Source: Verrucomicrobiota bacterium (GTDB lineage: Bacteria > Verrucomicrobiota > Verrucomicrobiia > Chthoniobacterales > UBA10450). From it: a stretch of DNA of 44,029 nt. Each line of letters opens with the position of its first letter. Positions within the stretch are counted from its first letter, which is position 1. Location of the stretch: contig JAFASN010000122.1 of assembly GCA_019244415.1 (NCBI GenBank), positions 1 to 44,029 of the forward strand, given 5' to 3'. Shown one piece after another: positions 33,767 through 41,385 of the stretch. The translations under genes were made by a program, and so were the position numbers. Under the pieces are notes generated by a model. That model was not told the origin of the DNA, did no database searches, and saw only the letters and a list, made by a program, of their open reading frames with translations.

Positions 33767-34098
33767 TTACGCCGCAATCATAGGGAAACGTGCCGCGCCT
33801 TTGACACGCGAATCATTCCTGCTCGGCTGAATCATGCGTTCTCCTGTAGGCCAACCATTCCCGGCCGCAAGAGCTCGCATGACCGACAAACGCCCGATGC
33901 GCCGAAACTTAACTCCCTCAGGCAAGATTTGGCTCATACGAAAGTAAGATGCCTTCGCTGTCACAGTTAATCGGCCGAGTATCAGGTTTGATCGCCGAAG
34001 GAGCTAGTTTGATCGGCGGAAAAGCAGGTTGGATCGGCCGAGGATCAGGTTGGCCTTAGCAGCGTTGACCGCGAGCACGTGCACCTGTATGCAGCCGC
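33767..34098. other. Spacer with half REP and 21-bp repeats; no gene
   Basis: Between the RAYT remnant and the HicA remnant there is a lone half REP (CTGTAGGCCAACCATTCC, 33844-33861), then a 21-bp tandem array at 33969-34052. No convincing gene or RNA is seen in the rest. Confidence 0.55.
33969..34052. repeat. Four tandem copies of a 21-bp GATCGGCCGA unit
   Basis: Exact 21-bp spacing: 33969-33989, 33990-34010, 34011-34031 and 34032-34052. The unit is GATCGGCCGA followed by GGATCAGGTTG. Copies 1 and 4 are closest to each other, 2 and 3 more diverged. Two helical turns per unit and a GATC at each phase are notable. No protein frame fits. Confidence 0.8.
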
Positions 34099-34286
34099 GT
34101 GAAAGTCCGCGAAGCGGTCAGGCTCATCGAGAGCGACGGCTGGTATTTGGCACGTACGCGCGGCAGCCACCGTCACTTTAAGCACGCGCAGAAGCCGGCA
34201 TCGTCACAATCGCTGGGCACCCTGGCGTTGACATTCCACGTGGCACTCTGAACAGTATCCTGAAGCAAGCCGGCCTGAAACAGTGA
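34099..34286 (+). pseudogene. hicA: HicA-like mRNA interferase toxin, one-base frameshift
   Basis: From the GTG at 34099 the protein reads VKVREAVRLIESDGWYLART then RGSHRHFKHAQKP, the classic HicA (YcfA) double-stranded-RNA-binding-like fold with the catalytic His in GSHRHFKH. Near 34197-34199 a base is missing: the frame runs into ASSQSL, whereas the -1 frame continues exactly as expected (IVTIAGHPGVDIPRGTLNSI, then LKQAGLKQ) to the TGA at 34284-34286. A GGG-to-GG contraction explains it. The stop overlaps the hicB ATG as TGATG, the normal toxin-antitoxin arrangement. It is either a dead toxin or a base-calling error in the assembly; if the latter, it is a normal HicAB pair. Confidence 0.85.
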
Positions 34287-34501
34287 TGCGATATGCGATC
34301 GTCTTAGAGCGCAGCCCGACCAGCTACGGAGCTTACGTACCTGACTTGCCCGGTTGCGTGGCAGCGGCGAAGACACGCGAAGAGGCGCTTCGGCTTATCC
34401 GTCAAGCCATCGAGTTCCACATCGAAGAGATGCAAGCAGAGGGGCTGCCCATTCCTGAACCTTTGTCGAGCGCGGAGTACGTCGAGGTCGCGAAGGTCTA
34501 A
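34286..34501 (+). CDS. hicB: HicB-like antitoxin
   Basis: A 71-residue protein from ATG 34286 (MRYAIVLERSPTSYGAYVPD). The pattern LPGCVAAAKTREEALRLIRQAIEFHIEEM is the degenerate RNase H-like fold of the HicB family. It lacks a DNA-binding C-terminal extension, so it belongs to the short type that neutralises HicA by binding. It overlaps the hicA stop and is intact, although its partner is frameshifted. Confidence 0.88.
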   Translation: MRYAIVLERSPTSYGAYVPDLPGCVAAAKTREEALRLIRQAIEFHIEEMQAEGLPIPEPLSSAEYVEVAKV

Positions 34502-35039
34502 CCAGCCGCTGCAGTCGACGGTTGTTAAACTCGCCTGAACCTGAAACGGGAAGCACAAAGCGGAAAGCGGAAAGGGGAAACGGCAATCAGGAAAGCAGGA
34601 ACGGAAGGAAAGCAGAGAGCCGAAAGCAGACACGGAAGGAGCAGGAAAGCGCCACTGGCAAATCGGTGCCGTGGCACACATCAAATCCTTAAAATTCTTT
34701 TCCTGGGTTCGTGGCTTCCTAATTCATTCTCTTTTCCAAGTACTGCGCGGGAATCAGGAAAGCAGGAAAGCAGGAAAAGCGGACAACTGAAAGCAGACAC
34801 GCGAAAGGAACAGGAAAGCCCTACCGGCATCGGCGCCGCGGCACACATCAAATCCTTCAGAATTCTTTTCCTGGGTTCCTGGCTTCCTGATTCATTCTCT
34901 TTTCTAAGTACTAAGCGCGAAGCTCACCACCGCGAGGCCGTCAAAGGAGGAAAGCGGAAAGCGGAAAGCAGGAAGGAACCAGGCAACGCCGTTATCTCAC
35001 AATTGCTGCTTCACCCGTGTTTAATCCGCCACGATAACA
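34502..35039. other. Gene-free region of purine/pyrimidine-arm repeats
   Basis: This 538-bp stretch is made of long runs of AGGAAAGC/GGAAAGCGG on one side and TTTTCCTGGGTTCCTGGCTTCC on the other. Two copies of a ~130-bp element lie at about 34621-34750 and 34790-34920. Both contain GGCACACATCAAATCCTT and (C)AAGTACT in the same order. No protein-coding signal or RNA gene is evident. Confidence 0.6.
34751..34893. repeat. ~143-bp palindromic element with 28-nt inverted arms
   Basis: The purine arm 34751-34778 (GAATCAGGAAAGCAGG...) is the near reverse complement of the pyrimidine arm 34866-34893 (...GGCTTCCTGATTC), with about 4 mismatches. The interior holds CGGCATCGGCGCCGCG and GGCACACATCAAATCC. 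The related copy at about 34583-34725 has a decayed left arm. The shape is that of a small non-autonomous palindromic element. Confidence 0.65.
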
Positions 35040-35419
35040 TCAACGATTGAGCGCGGCGCGGCACCACTGGTACAACGTGGTTGCATGTTCCACTGCTTCG
35101 CGGGCGAGATCAGCGGTAGCCGATGTACCCGGATAGCGGAATTCAACCGCATACCTGTCTAGCTTGGAAAGGCTCGCACAAAATGTCGCAGGGAATTGAC
35201 AAGCCGGCGGTAGCAATGCGGAAAGGCTATTGAGATCATGCGTCTTTGGAAACGATATGCTGAGTTCACACAGCAGCGCCTTGAGAGATTTCTCGACTGA
35301 TTGCTGGGCAAGGAAACACACCAGGTCGTAGTTGGCATTCTCGCCACCGTTATTTCTCGGTTCATCGACGCGAAGTCGGCTTCCGATTTGGCGATCCACT
35401 CGCTCGTGTCAGGCCGCAT
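35040..35419 (-). pseudogene. HEPN-domain protein of a MNT-HEPN pair, one-base frameshift
   Basis: Two frames together give one HEPN protein. The start is ATG 35419-35417 (MRPDTSEWIAKSEADFASMN, REITVAR). After 35339 the reading must shift one base to give NANYDLVCFLAQQSVEKSLK, then ISFPKTHDLNSL, FRYPG and EAVEHATTLYQW to the TGA at 35040. GCGAGAATGCC should read GCGAGAAATGCC, so an A is missing from a run of As. The F-AQQ-EKSLKA and KTHDL blocks are typical of HEPN toxins that pair with minimal nucleotidyltransferases. A canonical R-x4-6-H RNase motif is not obvious. It overlaps the MNT gene's stop by 11 bp. Confidence 0.82.
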
Positions 35420-35723
35420 AAACAACACGGCCCTTTCCGATCACCTCACGCATGAAGCAGTCATTCATCTTGAGGCGCGTCCGTATAGTCTCTGGGCTAC
35501 GCACGATCAAATCGACGGAGTAGCGCCTTGGATGAACCCGTTCGGTAATCCTCGCCGCGGTGCGCGCGGGATGCTCGGCTGAGTCTATGATGACAAGAAG
35601 ATCGACATCTGAATATGGTCCGGCATCGCCCGCTGCGTGCGAACCAAACAGGATGATCTTCTGGGGATGGAACTCGCAAGCGATTCGATCCACCAGTGTT
35701 TGGATTTCACTCATCGAAGCCAT
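35409..35723 (-). CDS. MNT-domain minimal nucleotidyltransferase, antitoxin-like
   Basis: A 104-residue nucleotidyltransferase with the signature GSHAAGDAGPYSDVDLLV: G-S then D-x-D, the metal-binding pair. A further Asp in SVDLIV is positioned as the third acidic residue. In MNT-HEPN systems the MNT protein blocks HEPN, in studied cases by modifying it with AMP. ATG 35723 is used; ATG 35714 (MSEIQTLV) is as likely. The downstream HEPN partner overlaps it but is frameshifted. Confidence 0.85.
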   Translation of the reverse strand: MASMSEIQTLVDRIACEFHPQKIILFGSHAAGDAGPYSDVDLLVIIDSAEHPARTAARITERVHPRRYSVDLIVRSPETIRTRLKMNDCFMREVIGKGRVVYAA

Positions 35724-36402
35724 GGCAGATTCGTTAAGTTAGTCATCGACGATACAACCGCGCATAGTTTTCGCGACGAATATCGGTCGTTTCTAGTTCA
35801 AAGCAGGCAGCTGAAAGCAGAGACCGACGCAACGAAAGCGTCGCCGGCAAATCGGCGCCGCGGCACACATCAAACCCTTAAAATTCGTTTCCTGGGTTCC
35901 TGGCTTCCTAATTCATCTCTCTTCCAAGTACTGCGCGGAAAGCTGAATCAGGAAGTCAGGAAGAAAGGAAAACAAACGAGCAGGAAAGCGTTGCGTCGCG
36001 CGATAATTTCGTGCTGTGGCAGACATTCTCGTTTCCAAGTACTAAGTGCGAAGCTCACCACGGTGAGATTGTCTTCGTGCAGACGGGAAGCTTGCCGTGA
36101 TGTTTTCTGCGTTCCTGCTTTCCTGATTCACCTTTTTGAGTCCTTCTCTTGGATTCGTGCCTTCCTAATTGATCTTTAGGAATTCTTTTCCTGCGTTCCT
36201 GCTTTCCTAAGCCTCCTCAGGATTACCAAAATGTAACGAAGAATTTGTTTGCGCGTAAGTCCGCAAAGTTGTTATTAATCGAAGAGCGATTGTGAGCTAC
36301 GTCCATACGTAAGCTAACGATGCCTGTTCAACCCTCAATCAGCCCCCAGCCGCGCAATCTTCCCGTGCAGGTGCAAGGCCGCAGTGTGATCATCAATATT
36401 CC
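35724..36402. other. Gene-free region of purine/pyrimidine repeats plus leader of the 1333-residue protein
   Basis: Between 35805 and 36210 are further copies of the element family of 34.6-34.9 kb: 35810-35940, a partial copy at 36001-36080 that shares AAGTACTAAG and GCGAAGCTCACCAC with 34920-34945, and pyrimidine words at 36108-36130 and 36185-36210. From 36210 on the sequence is unique and ends in a 28-codon open frame (36320-36406) whose stop overlaps the large gene's ATG. Confidence 0.6.
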
Positions 36403-36406
36403 ATGA
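36320..36406 (+). CDS. Possible 28-residue leader peptide upstream of the 1333-residue protein
   Basis: ATG 36320 opens MPVQPSISPQPRNLPVQVQG then RSVIINIP and stops at TGA 36404-36406, overlapping the ATG of the large gene as ATGA. The exact 4-bp overlap suggests translational coupling, but the frame is short and resembles nothing I know. It may be chance. There is no visible Shine-Dalgarno in front. Confidence 0.3.
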   Translation: MPVQPSISPQPRNLPVQVQGRSVIINIP

Positions 36407-39400
36407 AAAAAAATCACCCCTCAGAATCCGCCTTCTTCTACCCGCGCCTGTTCCTGGCGTTGTTGCTCTGCTGCCTCGGAACTTCAATGGCCGTGTTCAG
36501 CTTCGCTTCGACGACACGTACCAGTTCGCAGACGAAAGCTGTCACCCAAAAGAATGCGCCAGTTAGACAGACTAGTGCGCCCGCAGGGCCAAACCCAAGC
36601 AGCGGCACATTGGTGCAGGGACAGCCGCCTCTGATCTTCACTGATCCTACCGGCCCGGCGCCAAATGCCACCGGCGAAGGTGTCACTTCAGGCGCGCCAA
36701 CGTGCGCTGCCAACGGAGTCGATTGCAGTATCTACACGCTAACTCTTGATAGCTCCGTCTTCACTGCGAACGGCACGTACGACCCGACGAAAGCTTATCT
36801 CGTCATCCAGTTAACGTGGAACCCGACTGCTTATCAATACGGCTCGTTTGTTGAAGACAACACGGGCACGGTCGTTGCGCAAAACACGGCGGGCACTGAT
36901 CCGGAGACCCTTTCGATTCCCGTCAGTCAGTTGAAAGCTGGGACCTATACGATCGTGACCACGCTTGAGATCGGTTCGCCCGGCCTCGGTTACACCGGCA
37001 GCGTAAGTCTCTTTCAACCCGCGCCGGCTGCGGCGCAGCAGTGTCCCACCTGTATCGCCCCACGGTACCAGATGTACTTCGGCCCGGATAACTCATCGGG
37101 CGAACCGTCGATGGGCGTGGATTGGAACCCAAATTTCCCCGGCCTGCAGCAAACCGCGCCGGGAACGACTGCGCACGGGCCGACGCTGTTGAATACGGGC
37201 GGCGTTTCGTTCTTTACCGCGAACCTGAACGAGTACGAAGTTTCGTTCGATGACTGTGGTTCACCGGCCATTGCGACATGGAACAACGTGACTTCAACGA
37301 CGGAAGGGGTCGAGACGCTGGATCCGATCGGCTTCACCGATCACTTCTTCAGGGGCGATATTGGTACTTCGTATCCGCCGCCACACACGCCGGGCAGAAC
37401 CTGGCAGACGCAGCTCACTGGTGTGGGTAGTCTCACCGCGTTCACTGATACGGACGGCCAGGGCACAACAGCGTGGACTCAAGGCCAGGGCGGCGGACCT
37501 CCAACCGGTCCTGACCACGAAACAGACGGCGCCGGGCCTTATGCCCCGACGAACGCAACGACCGGAGTCGTTGAACCGCCGCATCCGCTTTACGCAAATG
37601 CGTTCTACTACTGCTCGCAAAACATCGCCGGGGACGCTGAATGTTCGCGCAGCGATGATGGCGGCCTGCACTTCGGGCCCGGCGTGCCGATCTTCCAGAA
37701 CGTCACTCAGTGCACCGGCGGCATTCACGGCCACGTCAAGGTGGCGCAGGACGGCAGTGTGTACGTGCCGAACTTCTCCTGCTCGCTGCCGACCGGCAGC
37801 CAAGGCGTCGCGGTTTCGACCGACAACGGCGTGACATGGGTTGAGCACAACGTGACCAACAGCGGCCCGCCGAAATCGACCTCGTCAGTGGATCCGCAGG
37901 TTGCTGTCAGCTTGAACAGCGTCGGTAGTAACCGGCCTGCTCTACCGGGCCAAAGTATCGCCACGCCGGCAACGCCCACGATCTATTTTGCTTATAACGA
38001 CCAGGATGGCACGATGAAAGTGTCCTCCTCTCGCGATCGCGGTGTTTCCTGGAGCACGCCAGTGGACGTGGGCGCCGCGTTCGGGTTGGTTAACACCACA
38101 TTCCCGTTTGTTGTCGCAGGTGATGATAACCGCGCAGCGGTCGGGTTCCTCGGGACGACAACCGGCGGTGACGGAAACTCCGATAACGCGGTGTGTCCGC
38201 CCCCAGGTTCGGGCCAGGTCGCATTTACAGGTGTATGGCACATGTACATCGCCACGACGATCGATGGTGGCGCCACTTGGACTACGATCGATGCGACTCC
38301 GGATAGTCCGGTACAAGTCGGCCCGATTTGCCGCGGCGGTACTTTGTGCCCCGGCTATCGTAACTTGCTCGACTTCATCGGCGGCGATGTCGATTCCCAA
38401 GGCCGCGTGCTGTGGGCGATTGCGCACGGCTGCCCGAACTGCCCGAACGTTGGCGCGGCTTGCGGTTCAAGCAACGCGCTGAGTACGATCTTCCGGCAAT
38501 CCGGTGGCGAGCGATTGTTCTCGTACTTTGATAGTGCGCCGCAGGCGAACCACCTGGATAAGCCTGCGAATCCGCAACTTGTGTCGGCAACCAACGTCGG
38601 CAACGGAGTTCAGCTCGTCTGGCTCGCCCCGGATAATGGCGGCTCCCCGATAACGGGGTACAACATCTATCGCGGCTCGACCAGCGGTGGTGAGACGTTC
38701 CTGACGACCGTTAACAACAGCCCGACGAACGTCCAGACCAAGTACTTGGACACGGCGGCAACAGGTCCCGGTCCCTATTTCTATCATGTCACTGCGGTGA
38801 ACCAGCAGGGCGAATCTGGATTCTGCGAAGAGCTGAGCCCAACAGCGCCCATCAGCCTTGGGAATGCTTGCACATTCCCGTATTTGGAAGTGAATGGTCC
38901 CGGAACCAAGCCGCCTACCAGCGTACCGAACCCGGTACCGGGCGGAACGCCAATACCAACCGTGGCCAATGCTCAGACCATTCAGTCGGTAAATATCGGT
39001 GAGCCATTCGTCAGTTGCGCTGATAATTCGCTGACGTTTGTATTCAAGGTGCCGAGCCTTGATCCATCGGGCACAGGTCAGGCCGTCATTCCGCCTAACA
39101 CAGAGTACCAGATCCTCTTCAAGGTGACTGATACGAACGGAAATCCGGAGACGGTTTACGTGGAAATGGATACAAACTGCCCGACCGGCACGTCCAAGAC
39201 TCCTGAGTATGGCTACGGTCGTCGCGATACCAGCGCAACCGGTGGTTCGTTTGATAACGGCCAATGCACTGCCGGGCCCACTTCTACGTGCCCCGGAATT
39301 ACCGGTAACTTTGCGGCCGACGGCACGATCACCATCAAGCTCGATGTGTCGAAGCCGCTCGCGTTTGCTGCGAATACAGGATCGACGACGAGCACGCCGT

Positions 39401-40404
39401 TCGTTTGGGACGCAACCAAGCCCGGAACCAAGCTCGGTGGGGTGAATAGTGAGATCACGCTGTTCGCGGGTTGCGGCGCGGGATTGCTCGAGACCCTCTC
39501 GTCAAGCGCCACGAACGTAAACAACGGTAGTACGGATTACGTGCGCGTGGGTAATGGATATTGCTCAACCATCGTGCCTGTCGCGGTGTTGACGGCGAAT
39601 CCGAAGAGTGGCCCTGCGCCATTAGCGGTGACGTTCGACGGTTCTGGCTCGAACGAGCCAAACGGCGCGTGCGGTACTATCAGCGAATACAAAATGGACT
39701 TCGGCGATGGCACCGTGACCGCGTTCCAGTCCAGCCCGTCGTTCGCTCATACTTACCAAAACCCCGGTAATTACGCAGCCAAGCTCACCGTGAGCGATAC
39801 AGTCGGCAAGACGAGTACAAACGTGGCGCAGCAGGTCATCACCGTCGGCTCGGCCGGGCCTCCGCAATTGAGCGCCATCTTCTCGCGCATGACCCACGGC
39901 AATAACGTAGGGCCGCGCGATGTGGTATTGCCGACCTCCGGCACCCGCGGCGTGGAATGCCGCCGGCCGGCCAGTGCTGGCACGTATCAGATGGTGTTTC
40001 GCTTCGCGAATCCGGTCAGCGCGGTGCAGCAAGCCACGGTCACCAGCGGCACCGCAACGGTGAGCAGTAGCGGGATCTCGACAACGAATCCGTATGAGTA
40101 CTTGGTGAACCTCAGTGGCGTCACCAATGGGCAGTACGTCACCGTTGGACTGGTCAACGCGCAGGATTCCACCGGCGCGAATGGGCCTGAGGCTGGCACA
40201 ATGGGCGTACTAATCGGCGACACCACCGGTGATGGTACGGTCAACTCGGCCGACATTAGCCAGACCAAATCGCAATCCGGCGCGCCGGTGACCGCGACGT
40301 CCGCGAACTTCCGCGAGGATGTGACGCTCGATGGCAACATCAACAGCGCGGACATCTCGCTGGTGAAGAGCAGGTCCGGCACGGCGTTGCCGTCGAAGCC
40401 GTAA
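36403..40404 (+). CDS. Giant secreted protein: Asp boxes, FnIII, PKD and dockerin-like module
   Basis: A 1333-residue exported protein. Signal segment: YPRLFLALLLCCLGTSMAVFSF. Four Asp-box (BNR) motifs lie in the first half: SDDGGLHFG (~416), STDNGVTWVEH (~472), SRDRGVSWSTP (~542) and TIDGGATWTT (~619). They imply a beta-propeller, though no sialidase triad is recognisable. A fibronectin type III domain (~720-812: PITGYNIYRGSTSGGETF) is followed by a PKD domain (~1056-1149: FDGSGSNEPNG, MDFGDGT, HTYQNPGNYAAKLTVSD). From ~1154 the C-terminal module is shared with 28484-31294 and ends in calcium loops DTTGDGTVNSADISQTKS and DVTLDGNINSADISLVKS. It is probably an extracellular adhesin or polymer-binding protein; its activity is unknown. 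Confidence 0.88.
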   Translation: MKKNHPSESAFFYPRLFLALLLCCLGTSMAVFSFASTTRTSSQTKAVTQKNAPVRQTSAPAGPNPSSGTLVQGQPPLIFTDPTGPAPNATGEGVTSGAPTCAANGVDCSIYTLTLDSSVFTANGTYDPTKAYLVIQLTWNPTAYQYGSFVEDNTGTVVAQNTAGTDPETLSIPVSQLKAGTYTIVTTLEIGSPGLGYTGSVSLFQPAPAAAQQCPTCIAPRYQMYFGPDNSSGEPSMGVDWNPNFPGLQQTAPGTTAHGPTLLNTGGVSFFTANLNEYEVSFDDCGSPAIATWNNVTSTTEGVETLDPIGFTDHFFRGDIGTSYPPPHTPGRTWQTQLTGVGSLTAFTDTDGQGTTAWTQGQGGGPPTGPDHETDGAGPYAPTNATTGVVEPPHPLYANAFYYCSQNIAGDAECSRSDDGGLHFGPGVPIFQNVTQCTGGIHGHVKVAQDGSVYVPNFSCSLPTGSQGVAVSTDNGVTWVEHNVTNSGPPKSTSSVDPQVAVSLNSVGSNRPALPGQSIATPATPTIYFAYNDQDGTMKVSSSRDRGVSWSTPVDVGAAFGLVNTTFPFVVAGDDNRAAVGFLGTTTGGDGNSDNAVCPPPGSGQVAFTGVWHMYIATTIDGGATWTTIDATPDSPVQVGPICRGGTLCPGYRNLLDFIGGDVDSQGRVLWAIAHGCPNCPNVGAACGSSNALSTIFRQSGGERLFSYFDSAPQANHLDKPANPQLVSATNVGNGVQLVWLAPDNGGSPITGYNIYRGSTSGGETFLTTVNNSPTNVQTKYLDTAATGPGPYFYHVTAVNQQGESGFCEELSPTAPISLGNACTFPYLEVNGPGTKPPTSVPNPVPGGTPIPTVANAQTIQSVNIGEPFVSCADNSLTFVFKVPSLDPSGTGQAVIPPNTEYQILFKVTDTNGNPETVYVEMDTNCPTGTSKTPEYGYGRRDTSATGGSFDNGQCTAGPTSTCPGITGNFAADGTITIKLDVSKPLAFAANTGSTTSTPFVWDATKPGTKLGGVNSEITLFAGCGAGLLETLSSSATNVNNGSTDYVRVGNGYCSTIVPVAVLTANPKSGPAPLAVTFDGSGSNEPNGACGTISEYKMDFGDGTVTAFQSSPSFAHTYQNPGNYAAKLTVSDTVGKTSTNVAQQVITVGSAGPPQLSAIFSRMTHGNNVGPRDVVLPTSGTRGVECRRPASAGTYQMVFRFANPVSAVQQATVTSGTATVSSSGISTTNPYEYLVNLSGVTNGQYVTVGLVNAQDSTGANGPEAGTMGVLIGDTTGDGTVNSADISQTKSQSGAPVTATSANFREDVTLDGNINSADISLVKSRSGTALPSKP

Positions 40405-40427
40405 CTCGCGAGCAACTTAAACTTCAG

Positions 40428-40468
40428 CGCGCTCGCTCCGGATCACGGGGCGAGCGCGTTTTGCTTTC
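40428..40468 (+). terminator. Rho-independent terminator of the 1333-residue protein gene
   Basis: CGCGCTCGCTCCG (40428-40440) pairs with CGGGGCGAGCGCG (40446-40458) around GATCA, followed by TTTTGCTTT. The outer eight base pairs and the U-tract equal those of the terminator at 32859-32895. Confidence 0.9.
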
Positions 40469-40834
40469 TAAATAAACCTGAAGCGGCCGACAAAGCGCAC
40501 TGCTTCGCGTAATGTGCATGGCGTGACGTCTTTTCTTGCATGTGAAGCGAACGCCGCAGGATCCGTTGCGTACCGAACCTTCGACTCGCTCACGACGACA
40601 GCTCGACAGGCACGGAGCTTTGTTGTCGCGTAGGTCGTCCATCGGCCAACGGCGCAGTAAGGAAGCATCGTCCGGCGGAACGCGGAAAGCAGCCATCGAA
40701 ACGCGTGCGCCAGCGGAGCATCGCACCTTCCGATTGGATTACTAAACAGGCAACCGGGTCGTTACAGGATATCACCGAATCCGACCGGGGATCTCTCCCG
40801 ACAGTTCAAGGGTCGATTTCGATCCTCGCGCATC

Positions 40835-41107
40835 CAGCATGATACCCGAGCGATCCAACATGATGCTCGGACGATGCAACATGATACGCGGCGAATCCAA
40901 CATGATGCTCCGGGATCCAACATGATACTCGGCGGATCCAACATGATGCTCGGAGGATCAAACATGATGCTCGAGGGATCAAACATGATGCTCCAGGGAT
41001 CAAACATGATGCCCGAGGGATCAAACATGATGCTCGAGGGATCAAACATGATACTCGAGGGATCAAACATGATGCTCGAGGGATCAAACATGATGTGCCA
41101 AGGATCC
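40835..41107. repeat. Minisatellite of 13 x 21-bp units
   Basis: Thirteen units, each starting AACATGAT(G/A)CTCG and ending GGATC(A/C). Most are exactly 21 bp; one is 20 and the first is 22. The central units (about 6-12) differ by 0-3 bases, while the outer ones have drifted. Because 21 is a multiple of 3 and there are no stops, both strands are open (heptads SSIMFDP or EGSNMML), but the frames end soon after the array, lack any other feature and look like a by-product. Every unit carries GATC. Confidence 0.92.
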
Positions 41108-41300
41108 AACCGTATCCTGCCGCCTGGTGGCCATCACATCCAGTACTCCCTGTGAGTTGGTCTAACCTGGGTGCCGATGCCTAGCGTCGGCGGCAGATTC
41201 AGGACCTTGACGCTTGCCGTTCAGCCGCACACTGGAAATAATTGAAGTGATGAATGCTTCGTCAGAACCGCGAAGCCGAGAACTCAGGAAATAAATTTGG

Positions 41301-41334
41301 AAGCCAGAAATCCAGGAAAGGTTCTTTCTGGCTT
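41301..41334 (-). terminator. Hairpin, candidate terminator of the minus-strand pair
   Basis: AAGCCAGAAA (41301-41310) pairs with TTTCTGGCTT (41325-41334). Reading the minus strand, it lies about 50 bp after the small gene's stop and is followed by AAATTTATTT, a weak U-tract. It resembles the purine/pyrimidine repeats elsewhere. Confidence 0.45.
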
Positions 41335-41385
41335 TCTCGTTTTCGAATTAATCAGCTTTTCATCTCGGTGCCCTGCTGGTAACGC

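Larger units (their letters stand above)
40469..41385. other. Gene-free region carrying a 21-bp minisatellite
   Basis: No gene is recognised from the terminator to the small helical gene. A short open frame near 40522-40632 shows nothing recognisable. The tandem array at 40835-41107 dominates. The rest (41108-41385) has only a palindrome at 41301-41334. Confidence 0.5.

Noticed and set aside
40522..40632. 36-codon open frame after the giant secreted gene
   Set aside because: Short, no recognised similarity, no overlap or start signal; likely chance.
40762..41155. Heptad-repeat proteins on both strands over the 21-bp array
   Set aside because: The frames are open only because 21 is divisible by 3 and the unit has no stop. 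There is no signal peptide, neighbour or flanking domain.
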